This document shows, piece after piece, positions 9,312 through 19,034 of a stretch of 64,000 nt of DNA (positions are counted from its first letter, which is position 1; the number at the start of each line of letters is the position of its first letter). Origin of the DNA: Dactylorhiza incarnata (taxonomy: Eukaryota > Streptophyta > Magnoliopsida > Asparagales > Orchidaceae); contig JAWHQI010000013.1 in NCBI GenBank assembly GCA_033032865.1, positions 7,192,001-7,256,000 on the forward strand, given 5' to 3'. A program made the position numbers and the translations under genes. The notes beneath the pieces are model-generated. The model was given only the letters and a program-made list of their open reading frames with translations. It ran no database searches and was not told the origin of the DNA.

Positions 9312-11004
9312 TGATGGCGCAAATCTCACGCACCGCCATAGGCGGTAGCTCGACTGCGACACGAAACGGCAGTGTACCGATCGTTCAAGTAATATAAAAC
9401 GAGGAGTAATCCCCGAGTATCGAATCTCTCAAGGAACACAGTAAGGTGGAGTTAGGTTTCGAGGAAGGACTTGAGATTGAAGTCCTAAAATCGGATGGGA
9501 TGCGGGGGAGTTGGGTTGGCTTTTGGAAAATAAAATAAAAGCTATTAACTACTCCTATGCAATGCCGCTATGCAAAGCTTCGCTTGGCGGGATGGAAACT
9601 AGGCAGGCCTTGAGCGCGCTGCGTCGCAAGGGCGGATGGACGAGAAGGCTAATGGAATCAAACTATGCAGGCCTTGAGCGCGCTGCTTCGTTAGGCGAAT
9701 GGATTACGGGCCGCGATGCCACGCTTCGGTAGGCGAATGGGCGAGTAGGCTAGTGGAATGAGGGTCGCAAGCACCTCTTCGACAAGCACGCCACTAGCAA
9801 TTGCTAGTGCGGCACCGGACAACCAACAAACCACACCACAAGGCGCACCTCAATAATATAAACAAAAATACTCAATCACATAGACATAATCAAGTAAAAA
9901 TGTTGTTTAATCAAAATACACTTCATCATAATGTTAGATCTAGTTGCAAATACATCAATAAAAGGAGAACAAGGCAAGAAATCGACCGAATCCGAAGGCT
10001 CGTTGAAGATTCACGGTTGGAATCGCCGGGTTGTCAATCCGCGTCCAAGCTCGGTCCACAACTACGTCCGGGGTAGAGAGAGCTGTCACTACTCTCCAAT
10101 GGACCCGTCTTCTTCGTGTCACGATCCGGTGGAGGTTGCAAACTTCCTCTTGCTTGACGGTGATAGCGGCTAGGTCTTCCTTTGGAGCTCTTGGATGAAG
10201 GAGGCGGCCGAGAGGAAACTCCGGCGAAGATTTGGCGTTGAAAGCTTGCCCGGAGATCCCCCCTAAGGTGGGCGGCGATGGAGGGGCGAAACTGGGCGAA
10301 CGGGAGCAGAAAACGGCGGAGTCGGGCGAGGCGATCGACCTAAAATCGCGAGCAGGGAATTTATAGGCGCTGGAATAAACAGTGCGCACGGTCAGTGGCG
10401 CACGACCAGTGGTCGTGCGCACTAGAATTCGGTGATCGTGCGCTCTGCCTGGACGGAACCTGCAAATACAGAAATTATAAAATAACATGTTCGCACGACC
10501 AGTGGCGCACGACCGGTGGTCGTGCGCACTAGCGTCAGTGGTCGTGCGCAATAGACGAAACAGAACTCAGAAATTAATGGTCAGTGCGCACGAGCAGTGG
10601 CGCACGACCAGTGGTCGTGCGCACTGGCGTTGGTGGTCGTGCGCACTGCACCAAACAGAACTCGTGAAAAAGGCGTTAAGTGCACACGATCAGTGGCGCA
10701 CGACCAGTGGTCGTGCGCAATAGAACCAGTGATCGTGCGCAGTGTTCCTGTGCAGAATTGCACCGGAAACACCTGCACGACTCCTGTTCTAGCGTACAAC
10801 CACAAATCCAGCCACTAAAAGTGGCACCTAACAGTGCATGAAAACCACTAATGAAAATAAACATGAAATCACACCAAAATGGGCCAAAAGGTGCACCTAG
10901 CATGGATTAACAAATATGAACTAAAACAGGGCTAAAGTGCAGTGAAATGACTAACTAAACGGCCCAGATGAGTCCATAAAAGTGTATATGATGAGGACTC
11001 ATCA
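9312..11004 (-). mobile_element. Solo LTR of a second Athila-type family inside the Ath-1 5' LTR
   Basis: A 1693-bp segment absent from the 3' LTR of Ath-1, bounded by TGATGGCG...ACTCATCA and by a perfect 5-bp TSD ATTAA (9307-9311, 11005-11009). With no coding region or primer site inside, it is a solo LTR left by LTR-LTR recombination. Minus orientation is inferred: the start TGATGAGTCC then matches the Ath-2 LTR start, and TATAAATT on minus (10358-10365) follows the palindrome array. A diverged duplication (GCAGGCCTTGAGCGCGCTGC) occurs near 9603 and 9678. Confidence 0.88.
10382..10745 (-). repeat. Array of perfect palindromes in the solo LTR U3
   Basis: Arms CGCACGACCA and TGGTCGTGCG, one base apart, start at 10399, 10506 (one internal change), 10601 and 10697, giving a unit of about 96-107 bp. 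Shorter GTGCGCAC and CGTGCGCA words fill the rest. On the minus strand the array ends just before the TATA box. Confidence 0.9.
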
Positions 11005-11771
11005 ATTAACTAATCCTCATTAGTACTCGATCAAAATGATCCGAGGATGAGTTAGACAAGTTATGATTTTCTAAAGTTTTCTTTTTCCGTTTTTATAAAC
11101 ACTTGAATTATCCTTGATTTTTAATTAGTGAGGCCATACTTTCGATATATGGTTTTCGCTTAAGTTTTCATATTTAGTTAGCCGAGAGGCTCAAAGTATG
11201 AATCGATCACTCAAGGGTAAAGAGAGTTGCACGCACCCCTCGAGAGAGGATGACGTAAATCTCCCGGATTGGAGTCAAATCCAATAGTGGGGTTCACCTC
11301 GTAAAGCAAGTTTTAGGTAATCGATTATAGGACGAGAGTCCGGTTGATTTTTCCTAATCTTAGTTGGGCATTAACCTCGAGAGAGGCATGTTCGAGCTTC
11401 GGGAACCTCCACGGTCAAGTAGTTCAATTTAAACGGAATTAGATTTAATTTCTTTTTACTTGTCTTTTCTCACTCCAAGGTGACTTTTGATTGAGTACTA
11501 GCCTCTTTTATCATCATCTAAACCCTTAATTTAGCTTGCAATTTCTCTTTTTTAGCTAAGAACCAAAACCCCAAAATATCATTAGATAAGATAATAGTGA
11601 CTTTCCTCAAAGTAGAAGTATTCAACGCGCCCCGTGGAATACGACCTTGGTATTTCTTAATATCCTATACTATAGACGATAAGGTACACTTGCCTTTATC
11701 AGATATAGTTTTGGAGAAAATCTCAACCCTTCACTAAAATTTCAAAACCGCAAAAATCTATATCAAGTTTT

Positions 11772-11790
11772 TGGCGCCGTTGCCGGGGAC
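11772..11790 (+). other. Primer binding site of Ath-1 (tRNA-Asp)
   Basis: TGGCGCCGTTGCCGGGGAC lies six bases after the LTR end. It is complementary to the 3' end of plant tRNA-Asp as I recall it (CCCCGGCAACGGCGCCA), the usual Athila primer. Confidence 0.85.
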
Positions 11791-12053
11791 TTTTGCGTAG
11801 ATATTTTGAAACAAGGATAGCTATTAATTTTATCATGTTGTTTTTATTTTAGTTTTTCTATTTTTGAAAATCTTAAGGGTGAAATTAAAATTCTTGGAAA
11901 GGACGCTTTGGGCTTGAATTCCCATCACAGCCTCTAGTACCTTGCAAACCCTTCACCGGGTAGATCTTGGGAAGTCCAAGACTAACTTAATCCGCCTAAA
12001 AAGAACAAAAAATATTCTCTCTTTTTCTTCTTCTTTCCTTCTCTTTTTAGTGT
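11791..12053 (+). other. Leader of Ath-1 with a conserved twin-hairpin block
   Basis: Non-coding leader between primer site and gag. At 11948-11980 two small hairpins follow each other: ACCC/GGGT, then CTTGG-GAAGT-CCAAG. The whole ~100-nt block around them is repeated after pol at 17836-17935 and, diverged, in Ath-2 at 53530-53620 on the minus strand. A role in RNA packaging or dimerisation is a guess. Confidence 0.65.
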
Positions 12054-15000
12054 ATGACCCGTGGTAGCACTTCGATTCTTCCTTTTGATCCGGAAATCGA
12101 GCGAACCCTTTTGAGGCACCGCCGTTCTCGTGATCAAGGAAATCAAGTAGAATCTGAAAAGTCAATCGGGGACACTAACGCAGCAAATATGGATCATAAT
12201 CTTAATCCTCCTAATCTTAACGAGCCAAACCCTAATGAGGACGCGCAACGGACCATGTCCTATTATGCGCGGCCGAATTTGGAAGGCACACAATCGAGTA
12301 TTGTTCGCCCCGCGGTGGCGAACAATAATTTTGAGATCAAGTCCAGCATCATACAAATGGTGCAACAATCGGTGACCTTTGATGGTCAACCGGACGAGGA
12401 TCCAAATTCACATATCTCTTACTTTCTTGAAATTTGCGACACTTTTAAGATCAATGGCGTCACCGATGATGCCATTCGATTACGTCTTTTTCCTTTCTCT
12501 CTGCGGTCTAAGGCCAAGCAGTGGCTGGGCTCCCTACCAAGGGGATCCATCACTACATGGGCCGAAATGGCAGAAAAATTTCTTAATAAATATTTCCCGC
12601 CTTCAAAGACCGCTAAATTACGCACGGATATTGCATCGTTCATGCAAATCGACTCGGAGACTCTCTATGATACATGGGAGCGCTTCAAGGAGCTTTTGCG
12701 TCGATGCCCTCACCACGCACTTGCCACTTGGCAACAAGTGCAAATATTTTATAATGGCTTAAATCTCCAAACGAGGCAAATGATTGATGCGGCCGCCGGG
12801 GGGACATTAAATAACAAAACCCCGATCGCCGCTCAAGAGCTTTTCGAAGAGATGGCCACAAATGCGTATCAATGGAACATGCCCCGAGCGCGGCCTAATA
12901 AGCCGGCCGGAATTTTTGAAATAGACGCTAACGCAAATTTGGCTTTACAAGTTGAGCGCTTAACAAAGCAAGTGGCGGAGATGTCTGCTTCCTCCGCCAC
13001 TCCTCCTTGGGCTAATAATATTTTACTTGAAGAGCAAGTTGATTACATGGGAAATCCACCTCGGCCTTCCTATAACCCGAACACCGCTCCGTATAATAAC
13101 ACCTACAATGCGGGTTATAGGAATCATCCGAACTTCTCATGGAGCAATCAAGGAAATGCTCAGCGTCCCTTAAATTTAAATCAACCTCCAAATCAACTTC
13201 TCAATTTAACTCCCCCTCAAAATTTTAATCCACCCGGTTTTCCACCGCAACAGCAAAAACCCTCTCCGCTTGAAGAGGTTTTTGCAAAATATGTTGCTAC
13301 AACTGAAGCGAACATCCGGAACCTCACCGGATCGATCAAAAATTTAGAGAACCAAGTGGGCCAGCTAGCAAAGATAATCTCCGAGCGACCGCAAGGAGCC
13401 CTTCCGGGAAACACGGAGCCCAACCCAAGGGAGAGCGCAAACGCGATTACACTCCGAAGCGGGAAGGAGGTGGCTTCTAAGCAGGACGAACCCATGGTAA
13501 CTTCCTCTCCTCCTCTTCCTCCTATTTTATCTTCAATTTTACCTACTACGTTAGCTCCGCGCGCTTCTACTTCTAATGTTCCGTATCCATCTAAGTTTAA
13601 AAGCGAGAGCGCCGAAAAGAATTATAAAAAGTTTTTAGATATTTTAAAGCAAATCCACATTAATGTACCCTTCTGCGAGGCTATCTCTCAAATGCCTAAA
13701 TATGCGAAATATCTTAAGGAGTTGCTCTCCAATAAGAAAAAATTAGAAGATATTTCGCATATTTCTTTGAACGCAGAATGCTCCGCGGTTGTACTCAACA
13801 AATTGCCTACAAAAGTGAATGACCCGGGACGGTTTTCCATCCCGTGTTTATTTGGCAATTCGTTAGTAAAACACGCTTTAGCGGATCTGGGAGCAAGTAT
13901 CAATCTCATGCCTTTTTCTTTATTTAAGAAACTAGGTCTAGGAAATCCAAGCCCCACTCGAATGAGTATTCAATTAGCGGATCGCTCTTTAAAATATCCG
14001 GTAGGAATAGTGGAGGACGTGCTCGTCAAGGTCGACAAGTTCATCTTCCCGGTGGACTTTGTCATTCTTGACATCGAAGAGGATGCCGAAGTACCCCTCA
14101 TACTCGGCCGCCCCTTCCTTGCCACCTCCCGCGCCATTATTGACGTAAGTAACGGAAAGCTCCTCCTTCGGGTTGGAGATGATGAAGTTTCTTTCGGCAT
14201 AAATTCCTCGATGCAGAACACATTAGAAAACGACGATTCATGTTTTTACCTGGAAGAGTGTTGGGAATTCGATTCCCCTCCCGAGTTAGTCTCCACCTCG
14301 AGTCACGAGTCCGAGTTCGCCGAGCTCTTTTGTCTGGAAGAAGAAGAAGTCACTCGTTTCACACCACCCGAACCACTATTTTTAGAAAAATTAAAAATCA
14401 AAACATCTTATGAAGAGCCACCCGTTTTGGAACTAAAGCAACTTCCCCCTCACCTTAAGTATTTATTTTTAGAAAAAGAGTCGAAGCTACCCGTCATCGT
14501 TTCATCCGAACTTAGCAACTCAGAAATTTCCGAGTTGGCTATTGTCTTAAGAAAGCACCGCCACGCAATTGCGTGGCAAATTTCGGATATAAAGGGTATA
14601 AACCCTTCCTTCTGCACTCATAAAATCTTCCTCGAAGATAATTCCCGAAATTCGGTCCAGCCTCAACGACGGCTAAACCCTAACATGAAAGAAGTCGTTA
14701 AGGCCGAAGTGATCAAACTATTGGACGCGGGAATTATCTACCCGATATCGGATAGTACTTGGGTTAGCCCAGTACAAGTCGTACCAAAGAAAGGTGGCAT
14801 TACGGTAGTAGCTAATGAGAATAACGAGTTGATCCCAACCCGTACTGTTACGGGTTGGCGGATGTGCATCGATTACCGAAAACTAAATGATGCCACCCGT
14901 AAGGATCACTTCCCCCTACCATTCATCGATCAAATTTTAGAGCGCCTTTCAGGTCACTCCTACTACTGTTTTCTCGATGGTTTGTCGGGATATTTTCAAA

Positions 15001-15491
15001 TACCGATTTCGCCCGAGGACCAAGAGAAAACCACTTTCACTTGTCCCTTTGGCACCTTCGCTTATCGAAGGATGCCATTTGGTCTTTGTAATGCGCCAGC
15101 TACATTCCAAAGATGTATGCTGGCAATATTTGACGAGTTAGTAGAGGAGGTGATGGAAGTGTTTATGGACGACTTTTCCGTGTTCGGAAATTCATTTAAA
15201 AATTGTTTAAAAAATCTTGAGCGCGTGTTGCAGCGATGCGAGGAAACGAATTTAGCACTTAATTGGGAGAAATGCCATTTTATGGTCAAGGAAGGGCTAG
15301 TCCTTGGTCATAAAATTTCGGGCATGGGGATCGAGGTCGATAAGGCCAAGATCGAAGTGATTGAAAAACTTCCCCCTCCAACAAACGTAAAAGCTATTCG
15401 TAGTTTCCTAGGCCACGCGGGGTTTTATCGGCGCTTTATACAGAATTTTTCAAAAATCACAAAGCCGTTAACCCACCTTCTTGAAAAATAA
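12054..15491 (+). CDS. gag-pol: Ath-1 Gag-protease-RT polyprotein (ends at an in-frame stop)
   Basis: A 1145-residue Gypsy polyprotein. Gag is the first ~480 residues, with the Athila-type core (FEIKSSIIQMVQQS, then FLEICDTFKINGVTDDAIRL, about residues 95-250) and an Asn/Pro-rich tail. The aspartic protease has its active site ADLGASIN near residue 610 and ILGRPFLA about 75 residues later. RT runs from about residue 880, with MCIDYRKLND, the catalytic FMDD near 1037 and a thumb ending SFLGHAGFYRRFI. TAA at 15489-15491 closes the frame just after RT; the same frame continues into RNase H, so the stop is a lesion rather than the true end. Start: first ATG of the long frame, preceded by a pyrimidine-rich leader. 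Confidence 0.9.
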   Translation: MTRGSTSILPFDPEIERTLLRHRRSRDQGNQVESEKSIGDTNAANMDHNLNPPNLNEPNPNEDAQRTMSYYARPNLEGTQSSIVRPAVANNNFEIKSSIIQMVQQSVTFDGQPDEDPNSHISYFLEICDTFKINGVTDDAIRLRLFPFSLRSKAKQWLGSLPRGSITTWAEMAEKFLNKYFPPSKTAKLRTDIASFMQIDSETLYDTWERFKELLRRCPHHALATWQQVQIFYNGLNLQTRQMIDAAAGGTLNNKTPIAAQELFEEMATNAYQWNMPRARPNKPAGIFEIDANANLALQVERLTKQVAEMSASSATPPWANNILLEEQVDYMGNPPRPSYNPNTAPYNNTYNAGYRNHPNFSWSNQGNAQRPLNLNQPPNQLLNLTPPQNFNPPGFPPQQQKPSPLEEVFAKYVATTEANIRNLTGSIKNLENQVGQLAKIISERPQGALPGNTEPNPRESANAITLRSGKEVASKQDEPMVTSSPPLPPILSSILPTTLAPRASTSNVPYPSKFKSESAEKNYKKFLDILKQIHINVPFCEAISQMPKYAKYLKELLSNKKKLEDISHISLNAECSAVVLNKLPTKVNDPGRFSIPCLFGNSLVKHALADLGASINLMPFSLFKKLGLGNPSPTRMSIQLADRSLKYPVGIVEDVLVKVDKFIFPVDFVILDIEEDAEVPLILGRPFLATSRAIIDVSNGKLLLRVGDDEVSFGINSSMQNTLENDDSCFYLEECWEFDSPPELVSTSSHESEFAELFCLEEEEVTRFTPPEPLFLEKLKIKTSYEEPPVLELKQLPPHLKYLFLEKESKLPVIVSSELSNSEISELAIVLRKHRHAIAWQISDIKGINPSFCTHKIFLEDNSRNSVQPQRRLNPNMKEVVKAEVIKLLDAGIIYPISDSTWVSPVQVVPKKGGITVVANENNELIPTRTVTGWRMCIDYRKLNDATRKDHFPLPFIDQILERLSGHSYYCFLDGLSGYFQIPISPEDQEKTTFTCPFGTFAYRRMPFGLCNAPATFQRCMLAIFDELVEEVMEVFMDDFSVFGNSFKNCLKNLERVLQRCEETNLALNWEKCHFMVKEGLVLGHKISGMGIEVDKAKIEVIEKLPPPTNVKAIRSFLGHAGFYRRFIQNFSKITKPLTHLLEK

Positions 15492-15962
15492 TCCTCGTTT
15501 ATTTTTAGCGATGAATGCCATTTGGCTTTTAAACTCATCAAAGAGAAACTTATAAACTCCCCGATTCTAGTCGCGCCGGATTGGTCGCTTCCTTTTGAAA
15601 TCATGTGCGACGCGAGTGACATTGCGGTTGGTGCCGTTTTAGGCCAACGGGTGAGTAAGTATTTCCACCCTATTTATTATGCGAGCAAAACACTCACGTC
15701 GGCACAAGCGAATTACACCACAACCGAAAAGGAGCTTCTAGCGATCGTTTTTGCCTTCGATAAGTTTAGGTCATATATCACCCTCTCAAAAGTTATTGTC
15801 TTCACGGATCACTCCGCACTTAGGTATCTTTTAAGCAAATCGGACGCCAAGCCTCGTCTTTTGCGATGGATCCTCCTCTTGCAGGAGTTTGACTTAGAGA
15901 TCCGGGACAAAAGAGGAGCCGAAAACTTGGCGGCCGATCATCCTCCTCTTGCAGGAGTTTGA
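15492..15962 (+). pseudogene. Ath-1 RNase H segment cut off by stop and frameshift
   Basis: It continues in the same frame after the TAA with a recognisable RNase H ([15 protein letters not shown], then [28 protein letters not shown]). The frame is lost at the 70-bp tandem duplication beginning at 15871 and ends within its second copy. RNase H would remove the RNA strand during reverse transcription. Confidence 0.85.
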
Positions 15963-16010
15963 CTTAGAGATCCGGGACAAAAGAGGAGCCGAAAACTTGG
16001 CGGCCGATCA
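15871..16010 (+). repeat. 70-bp tandem duplication in pol
   Basis: 15871-15940 is repeated exactly as 15941-16010. Because 70 is not a multiple of three, it shifts the frame between RNase H and integrase. The exact identity of the copies suggests a very recent event or an assembly or replication slip. Confidence 0.92.
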
Positions 16011-17412
16011 TCTCTCCCGTTTAGAAAACCCCGCCTCGGAAGTTTTGATAGAATCTGACATCGATGATAAATTTCCCGAAGAGCGCCTCCTCGCTCTCGA
16101 AGATATTAATACGTCGTCTACCCCCTGGTTTGCAGATCTGGCTAACTATTTAGTAGCCCGGGTCTTGCCAAAAGAATTCTCGAGTCAGAAAAAGAAGAAA
16201 TTCTTTTCTGATTTAAAGAATTACTTTTGGGAGGACCCCTTTTTATTCCGTGTATGCGCAGACCAAGTGGTGAGACGATGCGTCTCGAGTAAGGAGGGTC
16301 TTACAATTTTACGACATTGTCACGAGGGACCATCCGGTGGTCATTATCATTCGAACCGAACCGCGAGGAAGGCGCTGGAGGCAGGCTTTTATTGGCCCAC
16401 GCTCTTCAAAGATGCTCACACCCTTGTGAGTACTTGCGACAGCTGCCAGCGGTCGGGCAACATCTCTCGCCGGGATGAGATGCCCCAAAATATTTTCTTA
16501 GAATGCGAGATTTTTGATCTTTGGGGCATTGATTTCGTTGGTCCTCTCCCTCCTTCATTTTCAAATAAGTATATTCTAGTGGCGGTCGACTACGTGTCAA
16601 GGTGGGCGGAAGCGCAAGCTCTCCCCACCAACGATGCGCGAGTCGTCGTTAACTTTTTAAAAAAATTATTTTCTCGATTTGGCACTCCGCGCGCTATTGT
16701 GAGTGATCGGGGCACCCATTTTTGCAATACTCAATTCACAAAAACTTTAGCAAAATATGGTGTCACGCACAAACTATCCACTGCATATCACCCACAAACG
16801 AGCGGCCAAGTCGAAGTGGTTAATCGAGAATTAAAGCGAATTTTAGAGAAAACGGTTTCTATTAATCGGAAGGATTGGGCAATAAAGCTCGATGACGCGC
16901 TTTGGGCCTATCGTACGGCGTACAAGACCGCTATCGGTTGTACACCATATCGAATGGTCTATGGCAAGGCTTGCCACCTTCCGGTCGAATTAGAACACCG
17001 CGCATTTTGGGCGCTTAAATTTTTAAATCTCGATTCCACTTTAGCGGGTGAACAAAGGAAGTTTCAAATAAACGAGTTAGATGAATGGCGAGCGAATGCG
17101 TATGAGAGCAATAAATTATATAAGGAGCGAACAAAGTTTTATCACGATAAACATATAAAATTTCCGAAAACTTTTTCGCCGGGCGATCTCGTCCTCCTTT
17201 ATAATTCTCGCCTTCGCCTTTTTCCGGGAAAATTAAAATCCCGATGGTCCGGACCCTTTATTGTTAAAGAGGTTTGGTCCTATGGGACAATCCTAATTTC
17301 CCACCCGGAAAAAGGCTCCTTCAAAGTTAACGGGCACCGCCTTAAATTGTATCTTCCGGGAGACGTACCTAATGACAAGAGTGATGCGATTTTTCTTCAT
17401 CATATAACATAA
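15949..17412 (+). CDS. Ath-1 integrase
   Basis: A 487-residue open frame, +1 relative to the upstream frame. It begins inside the duplication, so its first residues repeat the end of RNase H. The zinc-binding HHCC region is around 16336-16455 (GHYHSN...CDSCQRSG). The catalytic D,D,E core follows ([17 protein letters not shown], then GQVEVVNRE). The C-terminal part has a [18 protein letters not shown] motif and a beta-rich DNA-binding end (SRWSGPFIV...[13 protein letters not shown]). No chromodomain, as expected for Athila. It inserts the cDNA into the genome. It has no start of its own in an intact element; it would be released from the polyprotein. Confidence 0.88.
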   Translation: MQEFDLEIRDKRGAENLAADHLSRLENPASEVLIESDIDDKFPEERLLALEDINTSSTPWFADLANYLVARVLPKEFSSQKKKKFFSDLKNYFWEDPFLFRVCADQVVRRCVSSKEGLTILRHCHEGPSGGHYHSNRTARKALEAGFYWPTLFKDAHTLVSTCDSCQRSGNISRRDEMPQNIFLECEIFDLWGIDFVGPLPPSFSNKYILVAVDYVSRWAEAQALPTNDARVVVNFLKKLFSRFGTPRAIVSDRGTHFCNTQFTKTLAKYGVTHKLSTAYHPQTSGQVEVVNRELKRILEKTVSINRKDWAIKLDDALWAYRTAYKTAIGCTPYRMVYGKACHLPVELEHRAFWALKFLNLDSTLAGEQRKFQINELDEWRANAYESNKLYKERTKFYHDKHIKFPKTFSPGDLVLLYNSRLRLFPGKLKSRWSGPFIVKEVWSYGTILISHPEKGSFKVNGHRLKLYLPGDVPNDKSDAIFLHHIT

Positions 17413-17632
17413 TCGGCAAGTGGGTCAAGCTACGCGACCTTAAACAAAGCGCTTTTGGGAGGCACCCCAAAGTTATCTTTTGTTATTTTCTCTTGTCTCT
17501 TCTTTTCTGCTTTAACAACTTTTGCAGGTAATCGCGGCTTCCCCAGCTTCAAAAAAAATCAGGGAAGCCCTTTTTCCTTCTCTTCTTTCGTTTTTGCATT
17601 TTTTTTTATCTTTTCCTACTTCATACTTATTT

Positions 17633-17673
17633 TTAAACATTGGGGACAATGTTTAACTTTAAGTATGGGGGTG
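17633..17673 (+). other. Hairpin plus internal polypurine tract
   Basis: Arms TTAAACATTG and CAATGTTTAA pair over 10 bp around a GGGA loop, a GNRA-type tetraloop. Seventeen bases after the left loop edge comes AAGTATGGGGGTG, the same purine tract that precedes the 3' LTR (AAGTATGGGGGTATT). Confidence 0.7.
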
Positions 17674-18393
17674 TGAATAGCCCTTTGTAAATTCTTGTAA
17701 ATAGTTGTTAAATTAGAAAATTTTCAAAAAAAAAAAAATATATATATATATATTTTCTTATGTTTTTCTTCTATTTTAGCACTTGTAAAACCCAAAACTC
17801 AAAAAAAAAAAATAGAAAACAGAAAAATTTAAATCTTGGAAAGGGACGTTTGGGATTTTATCCCATCACACCTCCTAGTACCTTGCGAACCCTTCACCGG
17901 GTAGCCCTTGGGAAGTCCAAGACTTGCAAAAAAATTTGTTAAGTTTTAAATCTAGTTTCCTTTCTTTGTAAATAGTTTTTAATGAGAAAAATTCAAAAAA
18001 AAAGATAATATCAAAAATTCAAAAAATTCTTATTTCCCTCCTTGTTGTTTTTGTGATTTCTTAGAAATCTAGTTGAGAATGTTTATAAGCATGTTTAAGT
18101 TTTTAATTGGCTAAAATTTTGCTTATCATAGTTTGTTAATTTTAAATTTGAGGTAATCTTGATTTAAGAATCATCTTATGATTTTAAATTGATTAGAGAA
18201 TTTTGTTAGCATGACTTCTCTTTTTATTTTTAAATGGCTTCATTTTGTAGTAAATTTCCTAAACCTCTTTAGATTTCAATTATACTTTCTTCTAACTTCT
18301 TAGATCTTAGGAATTTTAATTTTACTAGAATTTGCTCTCAATATGATTTAAAACTAGCTAGATTTATTTTTCCCCTACCCTACCCCCTTTGAT

Positions 18394-18650
18394 GGCATAA
18401 AAAAAATGTGTATTAAAAGATCATATGTCATGGGAATAAGAGGATAAAATTCATTATTCCCTAAAACATATGCACCCAAAATATTTGAAAAGATTATATG
18501 GCATGGAGTAAGAGGATAAAATTCATTACTCCTAAACCATATACATTTTGGGTTTTTATTAGAAGAGAAAAAAAAAAGAGAAAAGAAAAAAAAAGGGAAA
18601 TTTCATGATAAATTCCATTTCCTCCATTCAAAAATTTCTCTTCTTATGCC
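18394..18650 (+). other. Predicted multi-branched RNA fold in the Ath-1 3' untranslated part
   Basis: The closing stem is GGCATAA (18394-18400) with TTATGCC (18644-18650). Inside: hairpin 1, GGGAATAA (18432-18439)/TTATTCCC (18454-18461) with CATATG on both sides. Hairpin 2, CCCAAAAT (18475-18482), ATATGG (18496-18501) and GGAGTAA (18505-18511) with TTACTCC (18526-18532), CCATAT (18537-18542) and ATTTTGGG (18545-18552). Hairpin 3, AGAAGAGAAA (18561-18570)/TTTCTCTTCT (18635-18644). Hairpins 1 and 2 are diverged copies sharing the loop GAGGATAAAATTCA. Confidence 0.6.
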
Positions 18651-19019
18651 AAATTCTATGAAATCACCCTTAGCCAATTATCATTGTTCTAGTTTTAGTT
18701 GAAAATTATGGAGAGAGCAATATTTAGTAATTTACTTTTCCTTAAGATTCTTTTAAGATAGAGTTCTTATAATTTTAATTTAATTTAGTTTTATAATTTC
18801 TACAATTTTGTCAAACTACTTAATTTTCTTGAGAAGTTATTGCCTAAACATTTTTTCCCTCTTTTCAAATCATCATCATAATTTAGGACTTAACTCCCCC
18901 TTGAATTTACTCTTAACTTAACTTTTGGTTAAATGAAATTTTAGTTTTAAATTAAAAAATTTTTTAAGGATGTCTTATAAATTATGTCTCACACTTTTGC
19001 TCTGGAATAGCAAAACCTC

Positions 19020-19034
19020 AAGTATGGGGGTATT
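19020..19034 (+). other. Polypurine tract of Ath-1
   Basis: AAGTATGGGGGTATT directly before the 3' LTR start TGATAAAG, as is typical for Athila elements. Confidence 0.88.

Larger units (their letters stand above)
8278..11765 (+). repeat. 5' LTR of Ath-1, interrupted by a solo LTR
   Basis: Equivalent to 19035-20805 once the 1698-bp insertion (9312-11004 plus one TSD) is removed. The TATA box is TATAAAT at 8962-8968. The transcribed part includes a second half (11010-11765) with a CGTGGAATACGACCTTGG block typical of Athila LTR ends. Confidence 0.93.
17413..19019 (+). other. Ath-1 untranslated part after pol
   Basis: 1.6 kb without an env-like frame. A long pyrimidine tract ends in TTTTGCAG at 17521-17528, a strong splice-acceptor context. 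A hairpin with GGGA loop (17633-17656) is followed by a copy of the purine tract (17661-17673). The twin-hairpin block recurs at 17836-17935. A multi-branch fold is predicted at 18394-18650. TTTTGCT/AGCAAAA (18995-19015) forms a hairpin just before the terminal purine tract. Confidence 0.75.

Noticed and set aside
10382..10745. Palindromic repeats with regular spacing that look CRISPR-like
   Set aside because: The units lie in a plant LTR, the spacers are themselves related, and there are no cas genes. They are LTR repeats.
9955..10805. Overlapping frames of 70-200 codons in the solo LTR
   Set aside because: They are by-products of GC-rich palindromes, open on both strands, without motifs.
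17455..17676. Small hydrophobic frame after Ath-1 pol as an env remnant
   Set aside because: Its hydrophobic residues come from the pyrimidine tract of the splice-acceptor region; there is no other env-like feature.
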